Below, one piece after another: positions 47,433 through 59,643 of a stretch of 64,000 nt of DNA. The notes under the pieces were generated by a model. That model had not been told where the DNA came from. It did not search any database and worked only from the letters and a program-made list of their open reading frames with translations. Location: the NCBI RefSeq assembly GCF_000005505.3, contig NC_016131.3:66736355-66800354 (forward strand), written 5' to 3'. A program made the translations under genes and the position numbers. The stretch is from Brachypodium distachyon. Its lineage: Eukaryota; Streptophyta; Magnoliopsida; Poales; Poaceae. Numbering within the stretch: position 1 is the stretch's first letter; the number at the start of each line of letters is the position of its first letter.

Positions 47433-50400
47433 CTAGCTTGAGATCTTTTGCCTTTTGGTCTTTGTCTTAGACAAGACAAAGTCATCATCATCGTCATCTG
47501 TGTCACTAGCTGCCCTCCTCTTCTTTTGTGCTGTGCTTTTTCCAGTGTCCTTTGCAGCTGACTTGGTTTCCTTAGCCAATCTTGGTTGATTCTTAGTTGG
47601 AGTACTTGTCTTTCTCTGTGCAGAAACTGTTTTGACCGGTGACTTCAGTTTCTGACCCTGTTTCTTTCGTAAGACCTCTCTAGCCTCATCTTCTGGGAGC
47701 AAGCCCCATTCCATCAACCTATGCAAAGGGTTACCAAAGATATTAACAATGTATCACAGCTTCAAGTAACACAAGCTTCAAGCAATTAGTTACCAAAGAT
47801 TTTCTTACACCAGAGGAAATAGTAGACTAGTAATGTATGCATAAAATTGTACATACCGGACAAAAATGAATAACAATGTAACACAAGCTTCAAGTGATTA
47901 GTACCAGAATGACACACTATGCCTATGTATGATTCTGCCAGGAACAACAGGAAAGTGGAAACCAGCTAGGTTTGTTAACTGGTGAAACATGGTCTATTTC
48001 TGATTAATGACACATCATGTTTACCAAAGAATAAAGGCATCAACTGTAAGCAGCATAAATCATTTCATTAATAAAATGAGAGGTACAAAGCAGATGTGCA
48101 CAAGCCACGCAGACGACACCCCCACCAAACTCTTTTATAGTCGACAGTAACTCATTCTAAAAAGTTCCTATCTGAACCTGCACCAACCAGATTTTGAGAA
48201 ACACAGACTAGGCCAAGATTCCAATCACTGCGTGAGCTTTTCCATTGATTTTTGCAAGCAACCAACCATTCAGATGTGGCATCTGGCGGACCTTAGGAGC
48301 TTGGAGTTCAATATTTAACACCGCCATACACCTTTCTCAGGAATTCAACCCTAGACAGGAAAAGCTTAAAATGTTCTGGCACTCTCAAGTTTCAACCAAA
48401 CTCGGTTCGCCTTCGATGCTACTTTATCTAACAACAGTAGAACATGACAGACCTTCATGTTAATTCAACAAGGCTTATAAAATAATAGAATAGGACAACT
48501 TACCGTGAGTGGATGGCATTCACACTGATTGGTGACAGCCTTTTGTTTTTGAAATAAATGGTTTAACTATTTGAGATTCTAACTATTTGAGATTCTTAAA
48601 GTTCCACAAGAATTTGATTTCGCTATGTTTACTTCTATAAAGATGTCAATTGGTGGCTACAGTCTCCTTCACCTTCTCCTAAATTTCTACGTGTGGAACC
48701 ATCTCGATTTTTTTTTTGCTTAACTTTTGATGCCGTGCCATGGAGCACAGGGACAATGGCTAGACATGTTACCACGTGTTTGGTCACATTAAGGAAGGGG
48801 AGCGGGAGTTTAGAGGAAGGAGATTGTTGTAGAGTTAGACAAGGGAAGTTGAATTTTAGACCCAATCTTTTACTCCCTCTGTTCCAAAATGTAGGGCGTA
48901 TAACTTTTGTTAACTGTCAAAACTTTTAAAATTTGACCAAGCTTTATAGCTAAAAATATCAATATTTACAGAGTCAAACTAAGATATTATGAAAATATAT
49001 TTCACAAGAATCTAATGATCTTCATTTGGCACCGTAGATGTCGATATTTTTTGTTACAAGTTGGTCAAACTTTAGAAAGTTTGTCAATCAACAAAAGTTA
49101 TGCGCCCTACATTTTGGAACGGAGGGAGTATTTGGTGTGTGGTGGGAATTTAAGTGGGAAGTCTCTTCCCTATTGGGTTTATGGGGAATCACGAGATTAG
49201 ACTAGAAAGGACAACATAAGTCACAATTGGACGGCTGGGGTGTTCTATAGAAACCATCTCCCTCTCATTTCCCACCCCTCCCCTCGTTATTAAAATGGTG
49301 GGAGTTGGACTCTCAACTCCCATGACTAATCATTCAGAGATTCCCACTCCCATCAACAGGATAGATGATTATATATCTCACAACCCCTAAACTCCCAGCC
49401 CCTCGCCTTAATTCCCTCAAACCAAACACTTTGTTAGGGTTTATCCAAATCCGTAGCAACACTTGGGTAATTAGCAAGTCAAGTATAAAGATGAGCAAAG
49501 CGGCATAACGGTAGCTATATAACTGACTGTCAAATACAGAGAACATGTCAAAAATCACCAATGCATTTCACTCCGCATCCGGTTTCCTGGCTTTTCTAAC
49601 TTCATGAAGTTATAAGGTAGAGAATCCTCTGACTTTTGCCTCAAAAACAGTATTCTAGCATGATCCTTGGGGCAACACATTGGTTTAAATAACCCAAACA
49701 AGCCATGTATGCATTTCACTCCGCATCCGGTTTCCTGGCTTTTCTAACTTCATGAAGTTATAAGGTAGAGAATCCTCTGACTTTTGCCTCAAAAACAGTA
49801 TTCTAGCATGATCCTTGGGGCAACACATTCGTTTAAATAACCCAAACAAGCCATGTAAAGTGTTGCATAAACATGGTATCTCACCATGTTGCAGCCATGT
49901 CACTACTGGGCACCTGCTCGTAGAGCGATTCATAAAATATCCTCAATGGATCCCTCTGCAGAAAAAGAAAATAACAATTATTTCTCATATGGATGGGATT
50001 AGAACATAGCAGATAGGGACAAGAACATGGCAGAAAGAGAATGCCATCATGGCCATACTTCAGGAGGAGGATCATGCTTTTGCCCTGGCAATTCATACAC
50101 CTTTCTCTCCTTCTTCACCTTCTCTCCAGCAGCCGTCTTTTTATCTTCCTTGATAGCAACTTTCTTTATTTTCTTTTTCTCCTTCATCGAATCAAGAAAA
50201 TAGTTTAGCAACTAAACAACACAACATTAATCGTGGTAGTGGCATACCTTGGTATCATATTCAAAAGCCTCATCTTTTGTTTTCTTAATCTTGGAGTTCT
50301 TCGTACTTTTCTTCAGCAATGTCAGCTGAAAACTTCTCACTTATTAACCTCAACAACAGAATCAACGAAAATAAAGCTGGAAGAAAAGGAGAACAATTGC

Positions 50401-51346
50401 AACCTTGGAGTCATCATCAGAATCAGTTTCTTCTTTCTTAACTTTAGAAGCCTTTGCCTTGCTATTGACACTGCTTTTCTGCTTCACATTTCCCTAAAAA
50501 ACACAGCAATATTTGTTATCATCATACAATGTTAGTTATAGCTGTTTTAGTCTTTATAGTTTCTGCGATTCAAAATAAGTGTCTCAGGTTTGAACTAAAC
50601 CTAGTTCAAGGCTAGTTCAAAACCGCGACACTTATTTTGGATCGGAGGTAGTAGCTTCTGCGTTGTGCTCTTTTCAGTTTTGGCCTGTACTTATACTTTT
50701 TTACTTTTCCTCTTCTTAGCTGCTACATTTCGTCAAAAAATTATACGAGACAAGAAAGATTGGGAGAAACCATCAAACTAAAGCCAAAACATCTCAGTTG
50801 CAATGAGAAACAAATAAATAGAATACATTCTACGAATCGCTGTTCGCAGCTTGACCATTGTCACATTACTCCTAAAGAAAAGATTGCCCAATGCGTTTAC
50901 GAATCCTTAGCAATCACAAAAGGCTCGTATAAAATGCCTAAATATCAACAAAATAATCAAAAGATCTTTCAAAATGCCATGCTGCTAACAAAATATACGA
51001 ATCAAACCTTCTTGGCCTGAGACCGCGGAGTCGGCATGAAGTCGGCATCCTCCTCCCCTTCCTCCTCCTCCTCGTCTTCATCTTCCTCCTTCTTTACAGT
51101 ACCAATCATCGCCCTTTGGGCCCGAGAACGCGCGAGCGGAATGTTATCCTCGTCATCGCTCTCCTCCTCCTTCTTGGGCTTGGAGACAGCCCCCCCGCCC
51201 GCTTTCTTCCTGCCTCGAGAAACCGACAGCGGCGCGTTGTCTTCTTCGTCTTCGTCCTTCTCCTCCTCCTCCTCCTCCTTCTTGGGCGGATTCTGCAGCG
51301 CTTCAGTGCCTGCGGAAGCTGCGGCGGTGGCGTCTTCTCCAGCCAT
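47433..51346 (-). CDS. Lysine- and acid-rich probable nuclear protein with a conserved DPLRIFYESLY motif
   Basis: Six exons on the minus strand (51008-51346, 50404-50493, 50248-50325, 50059-50181, 49885-49955, 47433-47718) total 987 nt, 328 residues, and all splice sites are GT/AG. Residues 1-170 alternate acidic runs with lysine-rich stretches and short PLSRGR/PLARSR-type elements. The only globular-looking part is at about residues 198-250: YELPGQKHDPPPERDPLRIF, YESLYEQVPSSDMAATWLME, WGLLPEDEAREVLRKKQ. The C-terminus is again basic with acidic DTDDDDDDF and a KTKTKRQK cluster, so nuclear or nucleolar location is likely. I recognise the central motif as conserved in plant proteins but cannot name the family. 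The start is the ATG at 51,346; the frame is open further upstream but without another ATG. The last intron (2.2 kb) holds two MITE-related or duplicated segments. Confidence 0.85.
48873..49128. mobile_element. Stowaway-like MITE, 256 bp
   Basis: CTCCCTCTGTTCCAAAATGT plus AGGGCG at the left is inverted as CGCCCTACATTTTGGAACGG plus AGGGAG at the right, with TA on both flanks. The similarity continues inside (ATAACTTTTGTT and CAACAAAAGTTAT). It is in the last intron of the lysine-rich protein gene. Confidence 0.9.
49561..49857. repeat. Recent tandem duplication, two 148-bp copies
   Basis: 49,561-49,708 and 49,709-49,856 are identical except for one base that I can find (G at 49,682 against C at 49,830). 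It lies in the last intron of the lysine-rich protein gene, and the second copy ends 28 bp from the exon at 49,885. Confidence 0.93.
50559..50651. mobile_element. Short Stowaway-type MITE, 93 bp
   Basis: GATTCAAAATAAGTGTC on the left is inverted as GACACTTATTTTGGATC on the right, followed by GGAGGTAG and TA. The left terminus is degenerate (GTTTCTGC). It lies in the first intron of the lysine-rich protein gene. Confidence 0.75.
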
Positions 51347-51789
51347 TGCTACGGCGAGGCGAGGGTTTCGGCTTTTCGTGGTTGGTTTTGGGGGCAATGG
51401 GAAGAGACCAAGCTGCTGGAGAGGAGGAATAACGATGGAGAATGAAAACCGGGGTAGGAAGGATGCTGCGCCGGCGGTCGGGCGGCGGCGCTGGGGTGAT
51501 TACGCCTATCGCCCGATGGAGGAAGAGGCGGCGCTGGGGTGATTGCGCCTATCGGCCGATGGGAAGGAGGCGCCGATGGAGATGGAATGGGCCAAACTGG
51601 CCAATTGCGGAAGGTGGGCCAACCCAAAAGGTCAAGGCCCATGAGGCGGTCGGATCGGCCTTGATTGCACATTGGGACAGTAGAGCCTCCCTCAAAAGAA
51701 ATATTGGGACAGCAGAGCCTGGACTCGTTGACCCGTTGGGTCAGGTGGGTCGACCCAACGGGGCCGTTATATACGAATTCACATCTGCC

Positions 51790-51876
51790 TATGTATATGT
51801 TGCATCTTTTTCTCCAAAAAAAAATGTATATGTTGCATCTGAGCATCTCCCCCAAAAAAATGTATATGTTGCATCC
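51790..51876. repeat. Three spaced copies of TATGTATATGTTGCATC-type unit
   Basis: The 16-bp word TGTATATGTTGCATC occurs three times; copies 2 and 3 are each preceded by CCAAAAAAA-type A runs. The spacing of about 35 bp suggests an old short tandem repeat. Confidence 0.75.
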
Positions 51877-51996
51877 AGAAGACATTCGGTTAGTATGGTT
51901 ATCTCGGTTCGGTCACTACAGGTTTTCGAAAATGGGAAGAGCTAATTCCTGCTTAGTCTATGTGAAGTTGCGAAAGTAAGAAATGAGTAAAACCTA

Positions 51997-52116
51997 TTCA
52001 CTTGGTTTCATAATTCTTGTCGTGGTTTTAATTCAAATGCACCTCTCTTCCGTAATTCTTCTCGTGGTTTTTGTTCAAATATTAAAATGACGACAAGTAT
52101 TATGAAACGGAGGAAG
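51997..52116. mobile_element. Degenerate Stowaway-type MITE, 120 bp
   Basis: GGTTTCATAATTCTTGTCGT on the left is inverted as ACGACAAGTATTATGAAAC on the right, which continues GGAGGAAG before TA. The left terminus has decayed. The text TAATTCTT.TCGTGGTTTT also occurs twice on the left side, suggesting an internal duplication. Confidence 0.7.
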
Positions 52117-52330
52117 TATTTAAACTTGTATAGATGTCCATCAATGCATTCGTCTGCAAGAAATGAGCAAATAAATCCTTAGGAACTCTATTGATTTCTT
52201 GTGCTTTTTGGAGGAAACTAGACATCTAGTCCAACCTCATTGTTGTACAGGAACGAAACAAACTAAATCCTTAGTTTAGCATCTACCGTCTTATAAATCC
52301 TTTCTTTTCGTATGTTTCGTTCATTCCAAT

Positions 52331-53320
52331 CCGAGTAAGCCATAAATTGTTGTCTCGAGATGCCTGTTCACCTCATTATAATGCAAATCCGTAGGGTGGC
52401 AAGAAGAAAGAGCCCCGCGTCGCTCCCAACGGGCGAATCGAGCGGCAACCCCCTTTCCCCAGTGCCGTCGGCCGCTCTCCCCGCTATCTTGCTCCTTGCC
52501 GTCGCCAGAAAGGGTTCGAAGGGAAGCCATGTTGGCTCTCAAGGACGGCGGCGGCGAGGCAGTTGGCATCTTGCCGGTTTCACCCAGATCTGGACGGGCG
52601 CAGTCATCACAGAAGGAGGCTGACGGGTGAACGCCCGTGCGGTGGACGGCGCATGACGCGCAGGCCGTGGGATCCATATCTCCTTCAGCGTCATTCCTCC
52701 TCCTCGCATCTGGATCCTGGCACGAGGCGACGCTCCATCGGTTGCTCAACCTCTTGAGGCGGGTCCCGAGCTTAGATCCGCTTGAAGTTGGGCTTCACTG
52801 CCCGGATCCGTCACATGCCATCGTTGGTCGTCGTCGAGGCGTTTCTCTTCCCCGGATCCGGCGTCTGTCGGGCTAGATCCGGTGGAGATTCGCTGTTCTG
52901 CGCTGCCTTCCACCTCCATCCGCTCCTCCCCGTCGTTGTCGAAGGTGTTTATCGTCGAGGTCCCGTGCGTCAGCCGTGCATCGGTCGGCTGCGGCAGGGC
53001 CTCCTCGCGCGCTCACGAGCTCCTCCACCCGCCTCCACTCCCAACCAGCATGTACATCTCGACCTCCATAAGAGCCCCTCTCCACTGTTCGCCTTCGATT
53101 TCAGGTTCATTCCCTTAAGTCTCCAAGCCATACCCGCCCTGCCGCTCTTCCTAGATGTCATCATCGTGAGCAGGTTGCCGTGCACGCGCTTGTGTGTAGG
53201 GGGAGGGAGTGAGTGGGTGAAAACCTTGCCGGTGCATGCTGGCCGACAACGGCGACGCTCTGGTTGCCATGTGACAAAGATGTGATTTGGACGATGTACA
53301 TGTCTTGTATCAAGGAAAGA
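52331..53320. other. GC-rich segment without a recognisable gene
   Basis: Overlapping open frames occur on both strands at 52,321-53,285, but none shows a conserved domain or typical exon structure. It could be the leader or non-coding part of a retroelement, since an LTR-like sequence follows. Confidence 0.3.
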
Positions 53321-53324
53321 TTTC

Positions 53325-53770
53325 GAGTGATTTCGAGTGTGTGTCGACGAACTTGTCGGCTAACAAGGACATAGGGGACACGATTTACCCAGGTTCAGGG
53401 TTCTCAATGAGGTAATACCCCTACGTCTTGCTTGTCGGATCAGTATTAATGAGTCGATTACAATGGGGTGCCGCAGAGTCTAGATGAACCGAGTCGTCGA
53501 GTGCGTCTAGGCGGTTTCTATCTAAGCTGGGGGTGTCCTCTTGGCTCCCCCTCCTGTTTCTTTATATATGCAGGAACTCAGGTCTCAGTTAGAGTCCAAG
53601 TCGGTTACAATGAGGAGATATATTCTAATTAACCTTCCTTGTCTTGAGTCGCAAGATTTGGCATGTAAACTCCTGGAGTCGTAGTAGGCTTCCTTGTGGG
53701 CCCCTAGCTGGGCTGCACCGGGTATATTCGAGTCAAGTACGTGGTTAGTCATAACCACGTCACCATGTCT
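53325..53770 (-). mobile_element. LTR fragment, probably Ty3/Gypsy
   Basis: The segment has the texture of a Gypsy LTR read on the minus strand: the AAATCGTGTCCCCTATGTCC end, a TATATAAAG-type box near 53,570 (TTTATATATG on plus), and the AACCACGTACTTGACTCGAA region at the other end. No coding domain is attached, so it is a solo or broken LTR. Ends are approximate. Confidence 0.45.
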
Positions 53771-55722
53771 CGCCTTGGCGACGTTGTTCCAACCTCTCTT
53801 CGTCCCCTATCTATGTGTGCAGTGGTCAGGATGTATCTTTTGCATGTTCCGAGAAAAATCCCTGCATAGTGTATACTGTGCCGGCAGTGGCGACGCCTTG
53901 TGGCGCCGTCTCCCTTCATGAGGGCGCTGTTTGTTTGAGCCTTTGCACATCCCTTGGCTGATGCCTGCTTCGTGCTCTGTCATTGCTTGCATTGTTTCCT
54001 CACCACCCGTCATCGTGTTTGATCCACCTTCAGTTAGCTCCAAATCTCCAGCAAACTTCTGTCAGGTTGCCTTTGCTATCATCCTCATGTCGTCGTATGT
54101 GACTTTCTTCTACACTCTTTCGATGGGTAAACCATCCTCTTTGGGGAGATATTTTTCACTCGTGGCACTCTTCGAAAGCATGTTACCATCAGGTCATTCT
54201 TCTACTTCTCTCGGAACAGCCACCTTCCGGTGGAGGCTTTGAGCGACTTTTATGCGTGCTCCACGAGCCTCCATCGTCTATTGTTTTCTCCAATGATGAC
54301 ATCGGTGCGACTTCCTGATGATGATGCTTGTTTTTCCCGGCTTAGTTTCCATGCTTTGGCTTGAGCTCTATGCTTATGTTTGCCCCTCTCTCTGGTGCTT
54401 TCTGTGACAGTCCTCCTCCTATTGCTCGTGTTGCCTTATTTCGTTGATTATAACATAATGTATGCTGCATAGCTTTGTTCCTCTTTAGGTGGGTTCATTG
54501 GCGTTGTGTTGTAATTATGTAATGTTTTTTTTCCTATGTTTCTTGCTTGGGCAAGTTGTATTTTCCTAACTGGATCATCAGAGAATCCTGAAATAAGCGC
54601 AACTGACAGAAACTTAAAACCATATAATTTCTTTTGAGCCCGGCTCTTCACAATCCACGAAGCAGGGCGAATGTGTATTGCGTGGCGTGGGAGTGAATGA
54701 GTATATTTTTGTCTTTTATATCATGCTTGAGGTCAATAAGCATAAATTCTTATAAGATGGTGTGGCTATCTTAGTGAGGTGAAACTAAATTTTGCACTCC
54801 TGCCACTCCAGCTTTGAGATTTTTCAGAAATTACTCTCTAGGCCAGCACTGTATATCTCGACAAGAATGGCATAGCCGTAGAAGATCCAGCGCCTGGTCT
54901 CACTTTCCTTACCTTTGTGCCTAAATCAAGGGGTGAGCTTTAAGCCCTCGATGCATGATCCACGAGTAATTGCCACTCAATTATTGGGCGGTGGAATATA
55001 TACTTTTCTACGTGACTGGACAAGCTCCATTTTCAGGTTCTGGCTGGAGTATCCGACATCTCGTCGTACACTACCCGATCGGCCGATCCTTTCGATCTTG
55101 TGCCTACCTTTCGCCCTGCGCCACGTCTGTGGATTCACCTCTCCATATCAGCACCAGTATAAGTTAAGAAATAATGAAGAAGAGACCGTCTCCCCAAAGA
55201 AGGCAAACAGCATGCATCATCCTACAACTAATGGTACTAATATGACTTCTGTTCCCCCAAAAAAGGAGGAATAGCAGGAATAGTTCACAGCAGCGCGCTG
55301 CTTCTGTACGCTTGAGTACGCGTGGCACAAGGACTTTTTCGGATGCTCTATCCTTGCTCCCACTAGCTGATTGCTGATGAGACGTCCAGAGTCTGCCTCC
55401 ATGGTTTCTACACGTAAAGCATTTTTTCTTACAAGAACACACGTAAAGCAACCAGTTACTATCAACAAAGTCCACAAAGCCCAACAAAGACTCTCTCCAC
55501 TACACGCACGAACTTTCAATTCGTTACGCGCACACACGAACTCTCAGAAATACGAGAGCCCCGCGCCCTAGGCCACTGGACGTCTACACGTAGCGGTTGC
55601 GCGCACCTCACTCAGCCCCCCGCCCCGGCCCTTTCCCCCACCTCTCCCGTCCCCCTCATCTCCCTTTCCCCCACCACCACCACCACCTCGCACACCGGAA
55701 CCCAAACCGGAGAACCGAAACC
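53771..55722. other. Intergenic sequence and upstream region of the small membrane protein gene
   Basis: No gene is recognised between 53.8 and 55.5 kb; the open frames there have no conserved features. The last 130 bp before 55,723 are strongly C-rich (CCACCACCACCACC), typical of a grass 5' UTR. Confidence 0.4.
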
Positions 55723-56118
55723 ATGGCGTACTACGACCGGCGGGGGGAGTCGTCGTTCCTGGAGGCGTTCACGCTGTCGCCGCTGCCATACCCGGTGATC
55801 CTGATCCTGCTCATGGTGATGCTGCTGCTGGGGGTGTCGTGGTTCTTCACGTACGAGGACTTCATCGAGGAGGCCGCGGAGCAGTTCAGCTGGGTGCTGC
55901 TGGCCGTGCCCATCGCGCTCGTGCTCCTCATCCGCTGGATCTCCTCCGTCGACACCTTCGAGGGCTACTTCGGCTTCTACCCCACCGAGTCCCGCTGGAG
56001 GGGCTACCAGGCCGGCCCCTCCGAGGGCAGCTCCCCCTGGGGCGTCGCCATGGTCGTCCTCCTCCTCCTCGTCCTCGCCAGCTTCCACTCCACCTTCCAG
56101 GACATGTGGAGGCCCTGA
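55723..56118 (+). CDS. Small three-helix membrane protein of unknown function
   Basis: This intron-free frame encodes 131 residues. The hydropathy is clear: helix 1 at about 24-42 (PVILILLMVMLLLGVSWFF), helix 2 at about 56-73 (SWVLLAVPIALVLLIRW) and helix 3 at about 106-122 (GVAMVVLLLLVLAS). The loop before helix 3 reads EGSSPWG, a stretch that I recall as conserved in a plant-specific family of small membrane proteins. The start MAYYDRRGESSFLEAFTLSP follows a good context (ACCATGGCG); a longer in-frame ATG at 55,597 would add a His/Pro-rich leader that is more likely 5' UTR. Codon GC is high and consistent with a real grass gene. No biochemical role is known to me, so I give none. Confidence 0.85.
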   Translation: MAYYDRRGESSFLEAFTLSPLPYPVILILLMVMLLLGVSWFFTYEDFIEEAAEQFSWVLLAVPIALVLLIRWISSVDTFEGYFGFYPTESRWRGYQAGPSEGSSPWGVAMVVLLLLVLASFHSTFQDMWRP

Positions 56119-58220
56119 TACTATACCGCTAATATGTGTCTACGTGTAATTCCGTCGATCTGATATGCGCCTATGATTAATTATCGCTTCCACGCCGTTG
56201 TTACGGCACCTGCGTCCTGCACGTATGTATGTATACCTTTGCTCTTGTTTCTCCTGCTGTACATATAGCTGATGAAGGATTATGTTAGGTAAGCATTATA
56301 GAGCTTGGGTGATACTACTGTCTGTAGACTGTGTACTGGTTCTTGCTCTGGTTTTCTATACTGAATGAATGGATACCTGGTTTGGTTTTGTTGGGGAATT
56401 TACTCGATCCACTTCACCGTAAGGCCTTGTTTGTTTGGCACAGGTGGATTTCTAGGGAATTTTGAGAATTGTGGAGTAGTTTATTTTAAATTAGAACCCA
56501 AAAAATTCTCCAAAATCCTGTGAAATCCACCGATGCCAAACAACCCTAAATTATCCTGTCGACCAGTGTCAAGATACAAGTGAATATGATTGGCGGGAGG
56601 AGGTGTCTGGAGACTGTTTTTACTTAACCAGCCCATCTCTGTGGCACGAAATAAGCTTTGAGGTACTGATGCCTCATGTGTTGAAATTCAAGCGATTCCT
56701 TTTGTTATGTCCAAATACGGCTGTTCTTCAGCATGTATGTTTGTCTGGATTTGGAGGTCAGTTGGTGAGGGTGATCATACATAGAAAGCTGTACGTACAA
56801 TTGAAGGAAGATACGAACAGCTGGTGGATGAAGTTCACATGGTAGGATCATCATAGACTGGAGAGTTCTGAGGCAGGCGATGACTATGACACTTGTTCGT
56901 CTTATCTTCTTCACTTTCGGCGGTAGTAATATTTGTATGGTTTAGACTCCGAGAGCTACGTGTCTCGGCCCAGACCTTTGTCCTGTTGTCCACCTGGTGC
57001 TGGGGAGACGCGGACGCCACTCTGACGAACATGAGGAAAGACAAGGAGGAGAGGTTGTTGGGCCGTCAAGGAAACAGCTTTTGTTTTGCGGGGGGAAAAA
57101 ACACAAAGGAGATCAACATGGTCCAGAAAACCCTTCGTAGAAAAACCAGGTTCCAGAAACTGTTATTGCACGATCATGTTCTTTCCAAAGCCTGTATTCG
57201 GGGCTTTATCTCCGCAAATAAATTGTTTTCTGGGCTTTATGGTTTAGGGCGAGAGCCTCGGGGAGTTAATTAGCGAGCCTCCGGAACCTCCTTTTTCTTT
57301 AGTAACCCTCTCACCAAATTCCAGTGTCCGCGGTTTGGGAAAGATCGATGCCAGTGCGGTTGTTGCTGCAGTGACAGCAGTGTCGGTCACAAAGATTACA
57401 TGAAAGGCCGCGAATCTAGTCCAGACTCTACTGGAAGGCTGGGCAGGATGCCTTTGATCGGCTTTGGCCTTTGTGGACATGTCTAAATGGCTTCTTTTGG
57501 TGAAGACGCGCGAGGATTGACACGGCACATGCACGATTCTTTGCTTGCAACCAGCACTACCTAACTTGAAGAATCACGGTTCAAATACACCATGACACGT
57601 CGCGATTCGTGACAGCGAGACCAACAGGCACTCAGGCAGAGGCCGATCCCGCGCCCGGGCCAAAGGACAGCTCGAGCTGAAATGAGTACAACAGTTTTTT
57701 TTTACAGCTTTGAAATGCAACAGGTTCATGGTGGCTTTTAGCGATAGACAGACTGGTTAATTTAATGGAGCATGGCTTTATGCCTTCCGTGTAAACGATG
57801 GAGTGTGCCTTCGGCAGAAGACAGGTCGACACCTCACTAGGTTGTTGGCAAATATGCCGATGCGTTCGTTGTTGATCCACAAAGCTAATTTTTTGTTTCC
57901 GCAAAATTCTTTGCTGAGTATTTCTTTTTGCCGAAGGGCATCTACAAAGATGACATTTCATTTGTCCATCTGGCATGTGTCTGAACATTACTTTTGTCAA
58001 CGGATACATGTCAAATAGACGGATGTAATGTTCATTTAGAAAAAAGTTTTTTTCTTTTTTTTGGCCTATTGGCTAATGTGGCATGGGTTTGACATGTCCG
58101 CAGACATGAACGGAATGGAATGGACTTGGCATATCTCACCGGGTCACTGTTTTTTTATCAACGACAAAAACAGACATATGGCTAGGTTTTGACATGTTCC
58201 CTTGGGGATGTCCTTACTCC
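56119..58220. other. Intergenic sequence, no gene recognised
   Basis: The first 250 bp are probably the 3' UTR of the membrane protein gene. The remainder holds a Tourist-like MITE (56,423-56,546) and short open frames without family features. The text GTGTGCCTTCGGCAGAAGAC near 57,805 resembles subterminal sequence of grass CACTA elements, but no end is visible. Confidence 0.35.
56423..56546. mobile_element. Tourist-like MITE, 124 bp
   Basis: GGCCTTGTTTGTTTGGCACA on the left is inverted as GATGCCAAACAACCC on the right, and the inner part (GGTGGATTTC, GAAATCCACC) also pairs. It is flanked by TAA at 56,420-56,422 and 56,547-56,549, the target of PIF/Harbinger elements. Confidence 0.82.
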
Positions 58221-58229
58221 GAGCACCAT

Positions 58230-59200
58230 CCGGTTAAACGGGATAGGGTTTGCAGGTCCAAGGATAAGGGTGGTTTAGGGTTTAAAGATTTGAAGAAACG
58301 ATATTAGTCTATTAGCTAAATGATGGTGGAAATTTGAAAATGGCAAGGCCTGTGGCAAGACATTATTCATACTAAATATCTCTATAACTGTGTCATCTTA
58401 AGAACGAGAATAAATCTTTAAGGCCAGATTTTCTTATCTTGTTGGGAGGAAGGTTAAGATGAAATATAGCAACCCTAGTGAGATTTTGGCAGGATCCCTG
58501 GGATGATGCCCCTCCTCTTTGTGAGAGATTTCCTGAATCCTTTGAAATTTGCTAATTGCCAAGTTGCATTGTGAAATATTTATGTGATAACATTTACCTT
58601 TTAGTCCTCGTTTGACCCCTATGTTAGCCCATCAATGGAATTTGGTGCTGCATGAGGTGAAATAATCTCCGTCTGTCCCGCGATGGGGATGAGCGGTACT
58701 GTCATTAGAAAAGTCTCTCTCCTCAAGTCTTTCTGTAAAAGGTTGGAAAGAAATACTTTTGGGGCTTGTAACAAGTGGATTTATAAAGCTATGATTCCTC
58801 TAAAAATTCAAATCTTCATGTCGCAATTATTCTAGGATACAGTTTTGACAACAGATAATATGAGGAAGAGACATTGGCCTGGAACATGTTTTTCTTCATC
58901 TGCCCCATGGCTGAATGATTTTGAGAGCCCTGCGATCTCTTTTTGATACTAATATGTACCCCAATAGCCTTTCGCAAATTTCCCCCTGGTTTCACTCTTT
59001 TTTTTTGCCTTATGGTGACAGGTTTTCTATGGTTGGCTTGGCTGATATTTGCTGTGGGATTTGGACCACCAGAAACAAAGCAGTGTTTGAAAAAAGTTTA
59101 TCAAGTTTCCTTTTGATTTGGTGTTCTCTATCTGCTCGATTTTGTTCTATTGGTCAGATTTGCAAAAGGAAGGAGACAAGGAGACGCTGAAGAGTGGGGA
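58230..59200 (+). mobile_element. Decayed non-LTR retrotransposon (LINE), 3' end of the RT gene
   Basis: Translation in the plus direction gives pieces of the zinc-binding region after the plant LINE reverse transcriptase, e.g. KDKGGLGFKDLKK and LAKWWWKFENGK, and further on GIWTTRNKAVFEKSL, which is typical of the C-terminal end. The frame is broken many times by stops and shifts. No poly-A tail is certain. It is a dead fragment. Confidence 0.7.
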
Positions 59201-59643
59201 TACACAGTTGATGCAGAAGGCGGTCGACCTGATGTGTGGCCAGGGATCCAGTGCTTGATCTGCATCTTCACCCGAAGATGGTGCTCATACCTTGACGTGG
59301 GAGTTTGAAGTTAGAGGTGACCTAAGCTGTTTTGCTGGACTATCTATCTGTTAGTGTTGTATAATCCTTCGTTGCAACTGTAGTTTTGGTGACTCTGCTC
59401 TCAGGTTTTGCCCCATAGCTGCTATTCTGATTGCAGGATAGTAGCAATGAGTTACTGCTACTCTAGTCTACAATACAATGAAAACGAAAGCAACTTTCAT
59501 TATGGCTGAACGCCGACGGCATTGTCCATGAGAATACATTTTTCTTCTAGAATACGATATATTAGCATGTACGATATCAAATAATAAACTATGAAGATAC
59601 ATATACCACGATAGACTTTAATTTAGAGTTGTAGATTTTGGTA

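Larger units (their letters stand above)
51347..52330. other. Upstream region of the lysine-rich protein gene
   Basis: This region contains the probable promoter and leader on the minus strand. It also has a 41-bp local duplication at about 51,485-51,565 (GGCGGCGCTGGGGTGATT repeated), three copies of ATGTATATGTTGCATC at 51,792-51,875, and a MITE at 51,997-52,116. Confidence 0.5.

Noticed and set aside
51347..51397. Longer N-terminus for the lysine-rich protein starting at 51,397
   Set aside because: The codon at 51,397 is TTG; the first ATG in this frame is 51,346.
52321..53285. Several overlapping frames on both strands
   Set aside because: No frame has consistent family similarity, and the region adjoins an LTR-like sequence, so these are treated as chance.
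57632..58009. Minus-strand frame of 125 codons, Cys/His-rich in part
   Set aside because: No recognisable zinc-finger spacing; the surrounding sequence looks like transposon subterminal DNA.
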